The position numbers and the translations under genes were made by a program. 64,000 nucleotides of DNA from SAR86 cluster bacterium SAR86B (GTDB taxonomy: Bacteria; Pseudomonadota; Gammaproteobacteria; Magnimaribacterales; D2472): contig CAJJAC010000008.1 of the NCBI GenBank assembly GCA_905181955.1, positions 20,620 to 84,619 of the forward strand, read 5' to 3'. A model generated the notes under the pieces. The model saw only the letters and a list, made by a program, of their open reading frames with translations, did not search any database and was not told the origin of the DNA. Position 1 is the first letter of the stretch. Every line of letters begins with the position of its first letter. Shown here piece by piece: positions 38,400-48,195 of this stretch.

Positions 38400-39554
38400 T
38401 TATTGTGATATGTCTGAAGCTCTATCAGTTTTTTCCCAAGAAAGATCAATGTCAGATCTTCCAAAGTGACCATAAGCTGCAGTTTGCAAGTATATAGGTC
38501 TTTTTAGATCAAGCATATTAATAAGACTTTTGGGTCTTAGATCAAATTCTTCTTCAACTATCTTTACAATAGTTTCTTTTGATACTTTTTCACTATTAAA
38601 AGTTTCAATGTGAATAGATGTAGGTTCCGCAACTCCAATAGCATATGAAACTTGGATTTCACAATAATCAGCAAGTCCAGCAGCAACAATATTTTTTGCT
38701 ACATACCTAGACGCATAAGCTGCTGATCTATCTACTTTTGATGGGTCCTTGCCTGAAAATGCTCCGCCACCATGTCTTGCCATACCGCCATAAGTATCTA
38801 CAATTATTTTTCTTCCAGTAAGCCCGCAATCGCCAACTGGGCCACCAATAACAAATTTTCCTGTTGGGTTAATGTAAATGTTTGTAGAGTCTAGTATCCA
38901 TTCATCAGGGACAACGGGTTTGATAATTTTATCCATCACCTCAGCCTTTATTTCTTCTTGCGATACATTCTCATCATGCTGAGTTGAAAGCACAATCGCA
39001 GATAAGCCTTCAATAGTTTTTCCATCATCAGAGTAAATAACACTCACCTGACTTTTTGCATCAGGTCTTAGCCATTTAATTTCTCCACTTTTCATAACAT
39101 CAGCTTGCTTTTTAACTAGTCTGTGGGAAAGATCTATTGGAAGAGGCATTAGTGAGTCAGTCTCTCTGCATGCATATCCAAACATAAGACCCTGATCGCC
39201 GGCTCCCTGTTCTAGATTTTCACCTTCACCCTCAGTAACACCTTGAGAGATATCTGGAGATTGCTCAAAAACAAGATTAGTAAACTCACACGTATCGCCG
39301 TTAAAGCCGTATTCGTCTGTGTTGTAGCCTATGTCATTAATTGTTTTTCTAACAACAGGCTCAAGGTCTGGGCTACCTAAAGAGGTAATTTCTCCAGCGA
39401 TGAAGACCATATTGTTTTTAATCATGGTTTCGCAAGCAACCCTACTATTAGGATCTTCAGCTAGGTATGCATCAAGAACGGCATCAGATATTTGATCGCA
39501 AACTTTGTCAGGATGTCCACCAGATACTGATTCGGATGTGAATATGTAACTCAT
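38400..39554 (-). CDS. metK: S-adenosylmethionine synthetase
   Basis: MetK makes SAM from methionine and ATP. The 384-aa protein has [20 protein letters not shown] at the N-terminus, the ATP site [12 protein letters not shown] near residue 117, and the P-loop-like [19 protein letters not shown] near residue 255. A GGAG Shine-Dalgarno lies six bases before the ATG. It is divergent from tkt across 176 bp and upstream of ahcY. Confidence 0.98.
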   Translation of the reverse strand: MSYIFTSESVSGGHPDKVCDQISDAVLDAYLAEDPNSRVACETMIKNNMVFIAGEITSLGSPDLEPVVRKTINDIGYNTDEYGFNGDTCEFTNLVFEQSPDISQGVTEGEGENLEQGAGDQGLMFGYACRETDSLMPLPIDLSHRLVKKQADVMKSGEIKWLRPDAKSQVSVIYSDDGKTIEGLSAIVLSTQHDENVSQEEIKAEVMDKIIKPVVPDEWILDSTNIYINPTGKFVIGGPVGDCGLTGRKIIVDTYGGMARHGGGAFSGKDPSKVDRSAAYASRYVAKNIVAAGLADYCEIQVSYAIGVAEPTSIHIETFNSEKVSKETIVKIVEEEFDLRPKSLINMLDLKRPIYLQTAAYGHFGRSDIDLSWEKTDRASDISQ

Positions 39555-39730
39555 CTATTTCTCCAAAAAAAATTTATAAATTGTGTGAAATAAAGAATTT
39601 TTTTAGCAGCTAATGTGTGCAAAAAATTAAAAAATCACAGATGGAGTATTTTATATTAAAAAGTCTAGATTTAGCTATGATTTTTTGTCTTAAAATATTA
39701 CTATTCATAAAACCCTTACGGAAATAAAAA

Positions 39731-41719
39731 TTGCAGCAATCTGAATCAATTAACGCATTAAGATTTTTATCAATAGACGCTGTTCAAAAAGCTAACTCTG
39801 GTCATCCAGGAATGCCCATGGGTATGGCTGAGATTGCAACAGCTTTGTGGGGTAATCATCTCAATCATAATCCATCAAATCCACATTGGTTCAATAGAGA
39901 TAGATTCGTTTTATCAAATGGCCATGGCTCTATGCTTCTTTATAGCCTTCTTCATCTAACAGGTTACAAAATTTCAATAGAAGACCTGAAAAAATTCAGG
40001 CAACTTAAGTCCAAGACGCCTGGACATCCAGAATATGATTTAGATTATGGTATAGAGACTACTACAGGACCACTAGGGCAAGGCATAGCAAATGCAGTAG
40101 GAATGGCTATTTCAGAAAAAATGCTTGCAGGTGAGTTTAATACAACTGAACTCAGTCCAGTAGATCATTTCACCTATACCTTTTTAGGAGATGGCTGCCT
40201 AATGGAAGGTATATCTCATGAAGCATGTTCATTTGCAGGAACGCACGAACTTGGAAAATTAATTTGTTTTTATGACCAGAACGGAATTTCTATTGATGGA
40301 GAAATTGAAAATTGGTTTACAGATGACACAGTAAAAAGATTTGATAGTTATGGCTGGCAAACTATTTGTGTAGATGGCCATAATGTTGATGCTATTAATG
40401 AAGCAATTCAAACAGCTAAAGAAGAAACAAAAATGCCTTCTATGATTTTTTGTAGAACAACTATTGGGTTTGGATCACCTAATAAATCAGGGACAAGTGG
40501 CGTTCATGGATCTCCGCTTGGCGATGAAGAGATTGCAAAAACAAGAGCAGCTCTAGGATGGCAGCATGAGCCATTTGAGGTTCCAGAATCAGTATATGAA
40601 TTTTGGGATGCCAAATCTCAGGGCGAAGCTAGTAATAATGACTGGAACCAGGTCATGCAATCGTTAAATGAAACAGATCCAGATAAATATAAAGAGTTAT
40701 CTAGAAGAATCTCTGGAGAAATGCCTGAGAATTTTACAGAAAAGTATGAAGACTTTGTTAAACATTGCAATGATGAAAATACGTCAATGGCAACCCGAAA
40801 AGCCTCCCAGGTTTGCTTAGATTTTTTTGTTAAAGAAATGCCAGAATTAGTTGGTGGCTCTGCCGACTTAACCCCCTCCAATAATACTTTTTCGAAATCT
40901 AGTTCTACTTTTTCTAATGAAAACCCTACAGGGAATCATATTAATTATGGAGTAAGAGAATTTGGAATGTCAGCAATTATGAATGGCATGGTCCTTCATG
41001 GGGGTATTAAGCCTTATGGAGCAACCTTCCTTGTATTTACTGACTATGCAAGAAATGCAGTCAGGTTATCAGCACTCATGGGACTGCCTAATATATTTGT
41101 ATATACCCATGACTCTGTAGCGCTTGGTGAAGATGGCCCAACCCATCAACCTATTGAACACTTGGTTACTTTAAGATCAACGCCTAATTTAAACAATTGG
41201 AGGCCAGCTGATCTAGTTGAGACAGCAATTGCATGGAAAGATGCAGTTAGCTCAAAGGACTCTCCAACATGTTTAATTTTTAGTAGACAAAACACCTCTC
41301 CCATAACAAGAAACAATGTAATGATTGAAGCTATTAAGAATGGCGGATATCTTCTTCAAGAAAATGCTGATGCACATATAACCCTGATTGCCTCCGGAAG
41401 TGAATTACAGATGATGCTGGATGCTTCTAATGTTTTAAAGGAATCTGGGATCATCGCTAATGTTGTTTCTATGCCTTGTTTAGATATCTTCTTAGATACC
41501 TCTAAAGAGTATCAAGCTTCAGTCATAAAAGATGATCTGCCAATATTAGTTGCTGAGTTAGCTCATCCAAATTCTTGGTTCAGGCTTTTAAATAAAAAAG
41601 ATAAGGTCCTAGGAATAGAAACTTTTGGAGAGTCTGCACCCGCAGATGTCTTGCTTGATCATTTTGGTTTTAATGTGCCAAATGTGGTTGATATGGCCAA
41701 ATCATTAGTGAATGAATAA
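39731..41719 (+). CDS. tkt: Transketolase
   Basis: Transketolase moves two-carbon units in the pentose phosphate pathway using thiamine diphosphate. The 662-aa protein has SGHPGMPMGMAEIA, TGPLGQGIANAVGMA, the cofactor motif GDGCLMEGISHEA, and HDSVALGEDGPTHQP in the second domain. The start is TTG, with only a weak GGA upstream. It is followed by pgk with an 8-bp overlap. epd/gapB, found between tkt and pgk in many gammaproteobacteria, is missing. Confidence 0.97.
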   Translation: MQQSESINALRFLSIDAVQKANSGHPGMPMGMAEIATALWGNHLNHNPSNPHWFNRDRFVLSNGHGSMLLYSLLHLTGYKISIEDLKKFRQLKSKTPGHPEYDLDYGIETTTGPLGQGIANAVGMAISEKMLAGEFNTTELSPVDHFTYTFLGDGCLMEGISHEACSFAGTHELGKLICFYDQNGISIDGEIENWFTDDTVKRFDSYGWQTICVDGHNVDAINEAIQTAKEETKMPSMIFCRTTIGFGSPNKSGTSGVHGSPLGDEEIAKTRAALGWQHEPFEVPESVYEFWDAKSQGEASNNDWNQVMQSLNETDPDKYKELSRRISGEMPENFTEKYEDFVKHCNDENTSMATRKASQVCLDFFVKEMPELVGGSADLTPSNNTFSKSSSTFSNENPTGNHINYGVREFGMSAIMNGMVLHGGIKPYGATFLVFTDYARNAVRLSALMGLPNIFVYTHDSVALGEDGPTHQPIEHLVTLRSTPNLNNWRPADLVETAIAWKDAVSSKDSPTCLIFSRQNTSPITRNNVMIEAIKNGGYLLQENADAHITLIASGSELQMMLDASNVLKESGIIANVVSMPCLDIFLDTSKEYQASVIKDDLPILVAELAHPNSWFRLLNKKDKVLGIETFGESAPADVLLDHFGFNVPNVVDMAKSLVNE

Positions 41720-42857
41720 TCTATCTGAATTAACTTTAGAAAATAAAAAACTTATTATTAGGGTTGATATGAATGTACCAATACATAATGGTGCTGTATA
41801 CGATCAGACAAGAATATTGGCCTCCATTCCAACCATTAAATACTGTTTAGGCAAGGGAGCAAAAATTTTACTGGTATCACATTTAGGACGACCTATAGAA
41901 GGAGAACCAGATAGTATATTTTCCTTAAAACCCATTGCAGAATGCCTGATAAAAATTTTAGGCGAAGAGGTGGATTTAGTCTCAGAGCTGAATGACACTT
42001 CAATATTTAACTCTTCATCAAGAGTTCAAGTATTAGAAAATATTAGATTTTTTGAAGGAGAAAAAGCTAACAGTAACATTCTGGGAAAATTACTTGCTGA
42101 CTGTTGTGATATTTATGTTTTTGATGCTTTTGGGACTTCACACAGAGAACAAGCCTCTACTCACTCAGCAATAGTTCAGTCAAATCAAGCTTGTGCAGGT
42201 TTATTATTAGTCAAAGAGATTACCGCACTAACCAAAGTTCTTAATGAATATGAGAATCCATATACAGCAGTTATTGGTGGGTCTAAGGTATCCACAAAAT
42301 TAGAGTTAATAAAAAATATTAATACAAAAGCTGACTTTGTTATAGTCGGCGGCGGTATTGCCAATACTTTTATTAAGGCTGCTGGTCACGAAGTAGGAAT
42401 ATCTTTGTATGAAGAGTCAATGCTGGATATAGCCAAAGATCTTTTAGATGGAGGCAAAATTATTTTGCCAGATACAGTAATTACTTCTTTAACATTTGAA
42501 GGAGAGGAAGTTAGCGAAAAGAATATTAGCGACGTAAATAGTAATGAAATGATCTTAGATCAACTACTAACAACCAAAATGATTGAAGCAATAAATGCCT
42601 CTAAAACTATTTTATGGAATGGCCCATTAGGTGTGTTTGAAAATCAATTATTTGAAATTGGCACTCGTGATCTTGCACAAGCTATAGCTGCCTCTAGTGC
42701 GTTTTCAATAGCTGGAGGCGGAGAAACAATCTCGGCTGTTAATAAATTTATTAAAGCAGATGATGTATCATATTGTTCAACTGGTGGAGGAGCTTTTTTA
42801 GAGTTTATGGAAGGAAAAGATTTACCATCGATACAAGCTTTAAAATCAAAGAGTTAA
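41712..42857 (+). CDS. pgk: Phosphoglycerate kinase
   Basis: Pgk exchanges phosphate between 1,3-bisphosphoglycerate and ADP. The 381-aa protein has RVDMNVPI near residue 17, SHLGRP near residue 56, VLENIRFFEGE, DAFGTSHREQAS, AVIGGSKVSTKLELI, and the nucleotide loop SIAGGGETISAV with CSTGGGAFLEFMEG near the C-terminus. Its start lies inside the end of tkt. fba follows after 15 bp with its own strong ribosome binding site. Confidence 0.97.
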   Translation: MNNLSELTLENKKLIIRVDMNVPIHNGAVYDQTRILASIPTIKYCLGKGAKILLVSHLGRPIEGEPDSIFSLKPIAECLIKILGEEVDLVSELNDTSIFNSSSRVQVLENIRFFEGEKANSNILGKLLADCCDIYVFDAFGTSHREQASTHSAIVQSNQACAGLLLVKEITALTKVLNEYENPYTAVIGGSKVSTKLELIKNINTKADFVIVGGGIANTFIKAAGHEVGISLYEESMLDIAKDLLDGGKIILPDTVITSLTFEGEEVSEKNISDVNSNEMILDQLLTTKMIEAINASKTILWNGPLGVFENQLFEIGTRDLAQAIAASSAFSIAGGGETISAVNKFIKADDVSYCSTGGGAFLEFMEGKDLPSIQALKSKS

Positions 42858-42872
42858 AAAGGAGATAAGCAT

Positions 42873-43889
42873 ATGTCATTAAATAGTTTAGAAGAAATAG
42901 CGACTTATATAGTTTCAGAAGGTAAAGGAATCCTTGCTGCAGATGAAAGCAATCCAACTTGTGGAAAGAGATTTGATTCAATAGGCGTAGAGTCAACAGA
43001 AGCTAATAGAAGAGATTATCGTGAGATGTTATTTAGAGCATCAGGGATGCAAGATAATATTGGTGGTGTTATTTTATTTGATGAGACAATCAGACAAAGC
43101 TCAAAAGATGGCACTTCTTTGGTTGATATTATTAAAGACCAAGGCGCCCTACCTGGAATTAAAGTTGATAAAGGTCTTCAGCCTCTTAATGAGTCCTCAG
43201 AAGAAGTAGTGACTCAGGGTTTAGAGGGTCTTAATGAAAGATGTAAAGAGTATGTTGCTCTTGGAGCAAGGTTTACTAAATGGAGAGCAGTTATAAGAAT
43301 AGGAGAAGGGATGCCTTCTGATGAATGTATAGATGCAAACATGAAAGCACTAGCAGACTATGCAAAAGTCGTTCAGGACAATGGCATGGTTCCTATGGTT
43401 GAGCCTGAAGTTTTAATGGAAGGAAGTCATTCTATTGAAGATTGTTTTAATGCATCAGATAGATCTTTAAAATCATTATTTCGTCATTTAAACGAAAATG
43501 GTGTAAATATTAAAGGGACAATATTAAAACCAAGCATGGTTACATCAGGATCAACTGCGGCTGAACAAGCAAGCGTTGATGAGGTAGCAAAAAGAACTTT
43601 GGAATGTTTAATAGCAAATGTTCCTGCAGAACTTCCAGGTATTACGTTTTTATCAGGCGGTCAGTCTGATATTTTAGCTACTGCTCACTTAGATGCTATG
43701 AATAAGATTGGTGGATTTAGCTGGAAATTAAGCTTTTCTTACGGAAGAGCTCTTCAGTCACCAGCTTTAAAGGCTTGGAAGGGCAAATATGAGAATATGT
43801 TTATCTCCCAAGACGCCCTCTCTCATAGAGCTTTAATGAATAAAATGGCTGCATTAGGTCAATGGGATTCCTCGTTAGAAGACCAATAA
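42873..43889 (+). CDS. fba: Fructose-bisphosphate aldolase, class I
   Basis: The enzyme cleaves fructose 1,6-bisphosphate to triose phosphates. The 338-aa protein is the Schiff-base class I type: GKGILAADESNPTCGKRF, FDETIRQ, FTKWRAVI and the lysine of ILKPSMVTSG (about Lys219). It is not the zinc-dependent class II enzyme that follows pgk in Pseudomonas and E. coli; some gammaproteobacteria such as xanthomonads also carry class I. AAGGAG lies eight bases before the ATG, one of the strongest ribosome binding sites in the window. Confidence 0.97.
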   Translation: MSLNSLEEIATYIVSEGKGILAADESNPTCGKRFDSIGVESTEANRRDYREMLFRASGMQDNIGGVILFDETIRQSSKDGTSLVDIIKDQGALPGIKVDKGLQPLNESSEEVVTQGLEGLNERCKEYVALGARFTKWRAVIRIGEGMPSDECIDANMKALADYAKVVQDNGMVPMVEPEVLMEGSHSIEDCFNASDRSLKSLFRHLNENGVNIKGTILKPSMVTSGSTAAEQASVDEVAKRTLECLIANVPAELPGITFLSGGQSDILATAHLDAMNKIGGFSWKLSFSYGRALQSPALKAWKGKYENMFISQDALSHRALMNKMAALGQWDSSLEDQ

Positions 43890-43893
43890 ATCA

Positions 43894-44334
43894 TTGTTAG
43901 CAACTGTTCAAAGAGTTTCATCTGCAGAAATCCATATAAATGGGTTAAAACATGCATCAATTAATCAAGGCGTTGTAATATTTATTTGCATTGAATCCTC
44001 TGATGTCTCTAAAAATGTAATAAAAATGAAAAATAAGATATATTCATTTAGCATTTTAGAAGACGATATCAACACAATGTCTACATCTTTACAGAATTTA
44101 AACGAAGATATTATGATTGTAAGTCAATTCACTTTAGCCGCTATAACCTCAAAAGGCACTAAACCAAGTTTTCATAAGTCTGCGAAGCCCGAAGATGCTA
44201 AATTGCTGTATTATGAATTCGTGAATGAGTTCAAAAAAGAAACAAATAAACTCGTAGAAGGCGTCTTCGGAGAGAGTATGGACATAAAATTAACTAATAA
44301 AGGACCTATAACATTTAACTTTAAGGTGGAATAA
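43894..44334 (+). CDS. dtd: D-aminoacyl-tRNA deacylase
   Basis: Dtd removes mischarged D-amino acids (and glycine) from tRNAs. The 146-aa protein has MLATVQRVSSAEI at the N-terminus, the catalytic SQFTLAA, GTKPSFHKSAKP, and the C-terminal NKGPITF corresponding to the gly-cisPro cross-subunit motif. It starts with TTG four bases after fba. Length and motifs are normal for the family. Confidence 0.94.
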   Translation: MLATVQRVSSAEIHINGLKHASINQGVVIFICIESSDVSKNVIKMKNKIYSFSILEDDINTMSTSLQNLNEDIMIVSQFTLAAITSKGTKPSFHKSAKPEDAKLLYYEFVNEFKKETNKLVEGVFGESMDIKLTNKGPITFNFKVE

Positions 44335-44341
44335 GCTAAAA

Positions 44342-44923
44342 ATGGAAAATATATCAATTTTTTGTGGCGCTCATGAGGGCAATAATCCAATTTATGCAGA
44401 AGAGGCTAAAAATATAGCTAAGATCATTGCTAAAAGAGGTATCAATGTTGTTTTTGGTGGAGGCAACGTTGGCTTGATGAAGGTGATATCTAATACAGCC
44501 CTTGATCATGGAGTTAAAGCTTTAGGAATATCTCTTAAATCTCTTTATGAATTAGAGTTAGTTAATCCAAGACTTGAAGAAGTTATTGTTGCAGAAACAC
44601 TTCTGGATAGAAAAGATGTATTTATGGAAAGATCTGATGCTTTTATCGTTCTTCCCGGAGGCGTTGGATCTCTAGATGAGCTAGCTGAAGTTATGGCAAG
44701 TAATCAGCTTGGCATAATCAATAAACCAATTGGTATTTTAAATACAGCTGGATATTATGATCATTTGATTGCATGGATGAAAAAAGGAGTTGAAGAAGGA
44801 TTTATTTCAGAGGCCAACTTTAATGAATTAATCATTACAGATTCTTGCGAAGATTTAGTTGAAAAAATTGTCAGTGAAGTTAGACCAGCTGCTGATGACT
44901 GGACTAATCGACTTGGCCTTTAA
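44342..44923 (+). CDS. LOG family protein (TIGR00730-type)
   Basis: LOG proteins are Rossmann-fold nucleoside-5'-monophosphate phosphoribohydrolases. Plant members release active cytokinins, while bacterial roles are less certain. The 193-aa protein has SIFCGAHEG near the start, VVFGGGNVGLM near residue 38, and the signature LPGGVGSLDELAEV near residue 106 (usual PGGxGTxxE). It lies 7 bp after dtd and overlaps the convergent tatC by 4 bp. Confidence 0.9.
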   Translation: MENISIFCGAHEGNNPIYAEEAKNIAKIIAKRGINVVFGGGNVGLMKVISNTALDHGVKALGISLKSLYELELVNPRLEEVIVAETLLDRKDVFMERSDAFIVLPGGVGSLDELAEVMASNQLGIINKPIGILNTAGYYDHLIAWMKKGVEEGFISEANFNELIITDSCEDLVEKIVSEVRPAADDWTNRLGL

Positions 44924-45627
44924 TCACTTGTATTTTTAGATAAGAGTAATCCAATCTCAAATAATAACCACATTGGTATAGCTAAAAATAATTGAGAGAA
45001 AACGTCGGGTGGAGTTAAAAACATTGCTAAAACAAAAAACATCACAACTATATAAGGCCTAGTATTTACTAGAGTTTTCTTATCTACAATATTTGAATTA
45101 ATTAGTAAGTAAGTCGCAACAGGTATTTCAAATGAAACACCAAACGCAAAAATTAGCTTTATAAAAAAACTAAAATATTGATTTATATCTGTCATCACTT
45201 GAATAGATTCAGGCGCAGATGCTATAAAAAAACTAAAAATAATTGGCGCTACAACAAAGTATGCAAAAGATACTCCTAGGACAAATAGAGTAATAGTAGA
45301 CAGCATTAAAGGGGCGATAAATTTCTTTTCAGTTTTAAATAGACCAGGCACCATAAACATCCATATCTCATAAAACATATAAGGAATAGTTAATAACATA
45401 GCAGTAAATATTGTTAGTTTAATAGGCACCATGAAGGGTGTAGTTACTTCAGTAGCTATCATTGTCGAGCCTGCAGGTAAGGCATTAATTAATGGACTAG
45501 ACACAAAGAGGTATATTTCTGAAGCAAAAGGCAGCCCAGCAATAGTTAGAATAGCTAATAGCCCAAGGACCCTAATAAGTCTGGTTCTCAATTCAATAAA
45601 ATGGCTTGTTATAGAGCTTTCAGTCAT
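44920..45627 (-). CDS. tatC: Sec-independent protein translocase TatC
   Basis: TatC is the polytopic receptor for twin-arginine signal peptides. The 235-aa protein has about six helices and the conserved FIELRTRLIRVL near the N-terminus, the AFGVSFEIPV block near residue 165, and a Pro-containing loop IPYMFYEIWMFMVPGLF. It is the last gene of tatA-tatB-tatC and overlaps tatB by 8 bp. Confidence 0.96.
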   Translation of the reverse strand: MTESSITSHFIELRTRLIRVLGLLAILTIAGLPFASEIYLFVSSPLINALPAGSTMIATEVTTPFMVPIKLTIFTAMLLTIPYMFYEIWMFMVPGLFKTEKKFIAPLMLSTITLFVLGVSFAYFVVAPIIFSFFIASAPESIQVMTDINQYFSFFIKLIFAFGVSFEIPVATYLLINSNIVDKKTLVNTRPYIVVMFFVLAMFLTPPDVFSQLFLAIPMWLLFEIGLLLSKNTSD

Positions 45628-45877
45628 CTTCTTTTTTTTCTTCGAAGAGCTCTGATTGTTCTAGCTCCTCCATTCTTAGCTCATTATAAATATCTTGCTT
45701 AATTTCTTTACTATCTATTTCTTTTTCAATATCGTCTTTAAAACTTAAAATATTTTTTTGTAATTTTTTGTATTGCTTTAAAACAAACTTAATAACAACT
45801 GGTAACTGTTTTGGACCAATGATTAATAGCCCAAGAGAAAGGATAAGCAGAATTTCAAAGAAGCCTATCTGAAACAA
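45620..45877 (-). CDS. tatB: Sec-independent protein translocase TatB
   Basis: TatB assists TatC in substrate recognition. The 85-aa protein has one N-terminal membrane helix beginning MFQIGFFEILLI, with the conserved Glu at residue 8, the GP hinge in GLLIIGPKQLP, and a charged amphipathic helix with an acidic C-terminus. TatB proteins vary in length and this one is short. It starts 3 bp after tatA. Confidence 0.93.
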   Translation of the reverse strand: MFQIGFFEILLILSLGLLIIGPKQLPVVIKFVLKQYKKLQKNILSFKDDIEKEIDSKEIKQDIYNELRMEELEQSELFEEKKEDD

Positions 45878-45880
45878 TTT

Positions 45881-46060
45881 TTATAAATCTTTATTATCTG
45901 AGTCTTCGTCAGTTTCTTCTTCCTTAATAGCTTTTTTAAAACTCTTAAGACTAGACCCCAAATCAGAACCTAAAGATTTCAATCTTCCGCTTCCAAAGAT
46001 CAGCACTACAACTGCTAAGATTATTAATAACTGCCAAACGCTTATGCCACCAATACCCAT
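45881..46060 (-). CDS. tatA: Sec-independent protein translocase TatA
   Basis: TatA polymerises to form the Tat pore. From the ATG at 46060 the protein is 59 aa: [15 protein letters not shown], a membrane helix, the [16 protein letters not shown] amphipathic region and an acidic tail. Most family members have FG-K-L after the hinge and here Ser-Gly-Arg replaces the usual residues. A TTG at 46072 would add four residues but lies inside the Shine-Dalgarno, so 46060 is preferred. Confidence 0.94.
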   Translation of the reverse strand: MGIGGISVWQLLIILAVVVLIFGSGRLKSLGSDLGSSLKSFKKAIKEEETDEDSDNKDL

Positions 46061-46065
46061 AATTA

Positions 46066-46070
46066 CCTCC
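46066..46070 (-). promoter_or_regulatory. Ribosome binding site of tatA
   Basis: GGAGG on the minus strand lies five bases before the ATG at 46060 and overlaps the alternative TTG codon, so the ATG is the real start. Confidence 0.75.
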
Positions 46071-46119
46071 AAAGAGAATCTAGTTTAACCTTTAGTCAAA
46101 GAAACTAAAAATTATAATT

Positions 46120-47682
46120 TTATGATGTGAATATTAAGACACCCAATAGAGTGATTATTCCAACACCAATTAGCCGGACCATATATTTTTCTTTTGTAAG
46201 CTGAACTTTTAATTCCTGTATTTTTGCATCACTTGACTGTTTATTTTTTGAATAACCCCTTAATTCATCTAGAACTTCGTAAATAAACCCAGGCATTTCA
46301 GAGGTTTTAAATAAAATCTCTTCTTTGTTCTCTATAATAAAATCTTTTAATCTTAATGGACTAAATTGCTCCATCAACCAATTGTCTAAATAGGGCTCTG
46401 CAATACCCCAAAAGTTTAACTCTGGATATATTTGTCTTCCCATTCCCTCAATATGAATCAATGTTTTTTGTAGAAGAACCAAAGAGGGCTGCAAAGATAA
46501 ACCAAACCTTCTCGTACTCTGGAAAAGATATAAAAGCAGTTTTCCAAACTCAATCTCAGATAAAGGCTTTTCAAATATTGGCTCACAACATGCTCTTAAT
46601 GTGTTTTCTAGCTCTAATAAGCTCGTCTCAGGATCAACCCAGTGAGAATTAATAAAGAGTTGAGCTAATGCCCTATAGTTTTGTTTTAAAACTGCCTGCA
46701 GCATTCGTGCAAGCGCATACCTCTCTTCATTTGATAGTGAGCCGGTAATTGCACAATCTATAGCTATATAACCTGGAGATTCAGGATGCTCTTTTGATAC
46801 AAAAATATTTCCAGGATGCATATCAGCATGAAAGAAGTTATCACGAAATACCTGATCTAAAAATATAGTTACACCATTCTCTGCTAATAATTTTTTATCT
46901 ATTTTGTGAGCTTCTATTTCCTCAATAGAGGTACATGGGATACCGTCAATTTTCTCCAAGGTAAAAATATTAGATGTAGTTAACTCCCAATAAACTTCAG
47001 GAATATAAAGTCTTTTTGAATTGAAAAAATTTTTTCGAGTTAAGTTTGTATTAGCCGCTTCCAACTTCAGGTCTAACTCTTTATAAATAGTTTCTTCGTA
47101 ATCCCTAATCACTTCTTTTGGTTTTAATCTATCACTATCCTTATATAAAATATTGAATACAGAAGCTGCACTTTTAAGTAATCGAACATTTCTTGATACG
47201 CTTTTTTTAATTCCAGGTCTTAAGACTTTTATAACAACATCTTTATCAGTGTTTTTAATTCTGGCAGTATGAACTTGTGCCAAAGAAGCAGCAGCAATTG
47301 GGTTGTCATTGAAATCATCATAGAATTCTTCGATATCTCCGCCTAATTCTTTCTTAATAATTTCTCGCGCTACTTTTACATCAAAGTTCTTACACTGATC
47401 AGTAAGAATCTGGAGATCTTTAGCGACCTCAATATCTAAAATATCTGTTCGAGTTGAGAGAAGTTGACCAAATTTTATGAATACTGGTCCCTGAGATTCT
47501 ATAAGAGTTGCAAGTCTTTGACCTTCTCTTTTATCTTTAAAATTCGAATAAAAAGGGTTGAGCAATCGGAGTGATTTTATAAAATAATTAGAGCTATTTT
47601 CAAAGGGTATGCTTATAACTCCATGTCTAATAGAGCCAGATAAAAGCTTTATACCGCCTATTATTAATATTATTAAATTCAT
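46120..47682 (-). CDS. ubiB: Ubiquinone biosynthesis protein UbiB (ABC1/ADCK-type kinase)
   Basis: UbiB is an atypical kinase-fold ATPase needed for ubiquinone synthesis and probably for extracting its precursors from the membrane. The 520-aa protein has the KxGQ motif FIKFGQLLSTR, the Ala-rich loop AAASLAQVHTA, HADMHPGNIF and IAIDCAITGSL (kinase-like metal site), and C-terminal hydrophobic residues forming a membrane anchor. It starts one base after ubiJ ends. It forms the ubiE-ubiJ-ubiB operon upstream of tatABC. Confidence 0.95.
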   Translation of the reverse strand: MNLIILIIGGIKLLSGSIRHGVISIPFENSSNYFIKSLRLLNPFYSNFKDKREGQRLATLIESQGPVFIKFGQLLSTRTDILDIEVAKDLQILTDQCKNFDVKVAREIIKKELGGDIEEFYDDFNDNPIAAASLAQVHTARIKNTDKDVVIKVLRPGIKKSVSRNVRLLKSAASVFNILYKDSDRLKPKEVIRDYEETIYKELDLKLEAANTNLTRKNFFNSKRLYIPEVYWELTTSNIFTLEKIDGIPCTSIEEIEAHKIDKKLLAENGVTIFLDQVFRDNFFHADMHPGNIFVSKEHPESPGYIAIDCAITGSLSNEERYALARMLQAVLKQNYRALAQLFINSHWVDPETSLLELENTLRACCEPIFEKPLSEIEFGKLLLYLFQSTRRFGLSLQPSLVLLQKTLIHIEGMGRQIYPELNFWGIAEPYLDNWLMEQFSPLRLKDFIIENKEEILFKTSEMPGFIYEVLDELRGYSKNKQSSDAKIQELKVQLTKEKYMVRLIGVGIITLLGVLIFTS

Positions 47683-48195
47683 TTAGTTTTCATTATTCAG
47701 TGCTTCTAGCCTATCAAGGCGAATGCTAATAGATCTAAGTTTTTGCGAAAGATCGTCTGGCATGATTGTAACATCGGTATTCTGATTTATTTTAATGCCC
47801 GCTAGATATGATAAAACACCAGGCAGATGACCAAAATTTCTCTCAATTAGAATTGAGAAATCAATAGCAGTATTTTTAAGTATATTAATCAGGACGAATG
47901 CTTTTTCTTCATCACCCTCAATATGTTTTTTTTCAATAGTTTTACTGGTGATGTATTGAGCAATCCCCGAGACACCTATAGAAATTAAAAAATCTATATT
48001 TTCAACTTCATCCATAGAAACATTAACTATATTTTTATTTATTCTTATAAAAAAAGGCTCGATACCAGAAACGCTAAGACTAAATAAAATAGGAGAGATA
48101 TTATCTAATTTATCTCCAAGATCAGGAGAAGAGCTTATAGCATCTTCTATAAATTTACTTACAGACTGATTAATCTTGTTCTTTATATCCAACAT
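47683..48195 (-). CDS. ubiJ: Ubiquinone biosynthesis accessory factor UbiJ
   Basis: UbiJ has an SCP2-like lipid-binding domain and scaffolds the soluble Ubi complex with UbiK. From the ATG at 48195 the protein is 170 aa. The N-terminal domain carries hydrophobic SCP2-type strands and the C-terminus has coiled-coil spacing. A TTG at 48207 could add four residues. It overlaps ubiE by 26 bp. The sequence is divergent, so the identification depends strongly on its position between ubiE and ubiB. Confidence 0.85.
   Translation of the reverse strand: MLDIKNKINQSVSKFIEDAISSSPDLGDKLDNISPILFSLSVSGIEPFFIRINKNIVNVSMDEVENIDFLISIGVSGIAQYITSKTIEKKHIEGDEEKAFVLINILKNTAIDFSILIERNFGHLPGVLSYLAGIKINQNTDVTIMPDDLSQKLRSISIRLDRLEALNNEN

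Noticed and set aside
39555..39730. Possible SAM or SAH riboswitch in the metK leader
   Set aside because: I saw no recognisable SAM-I, SAM-II or SAH fold in these 176 bases; only a GGAG ribosome binding site before metK is clear.
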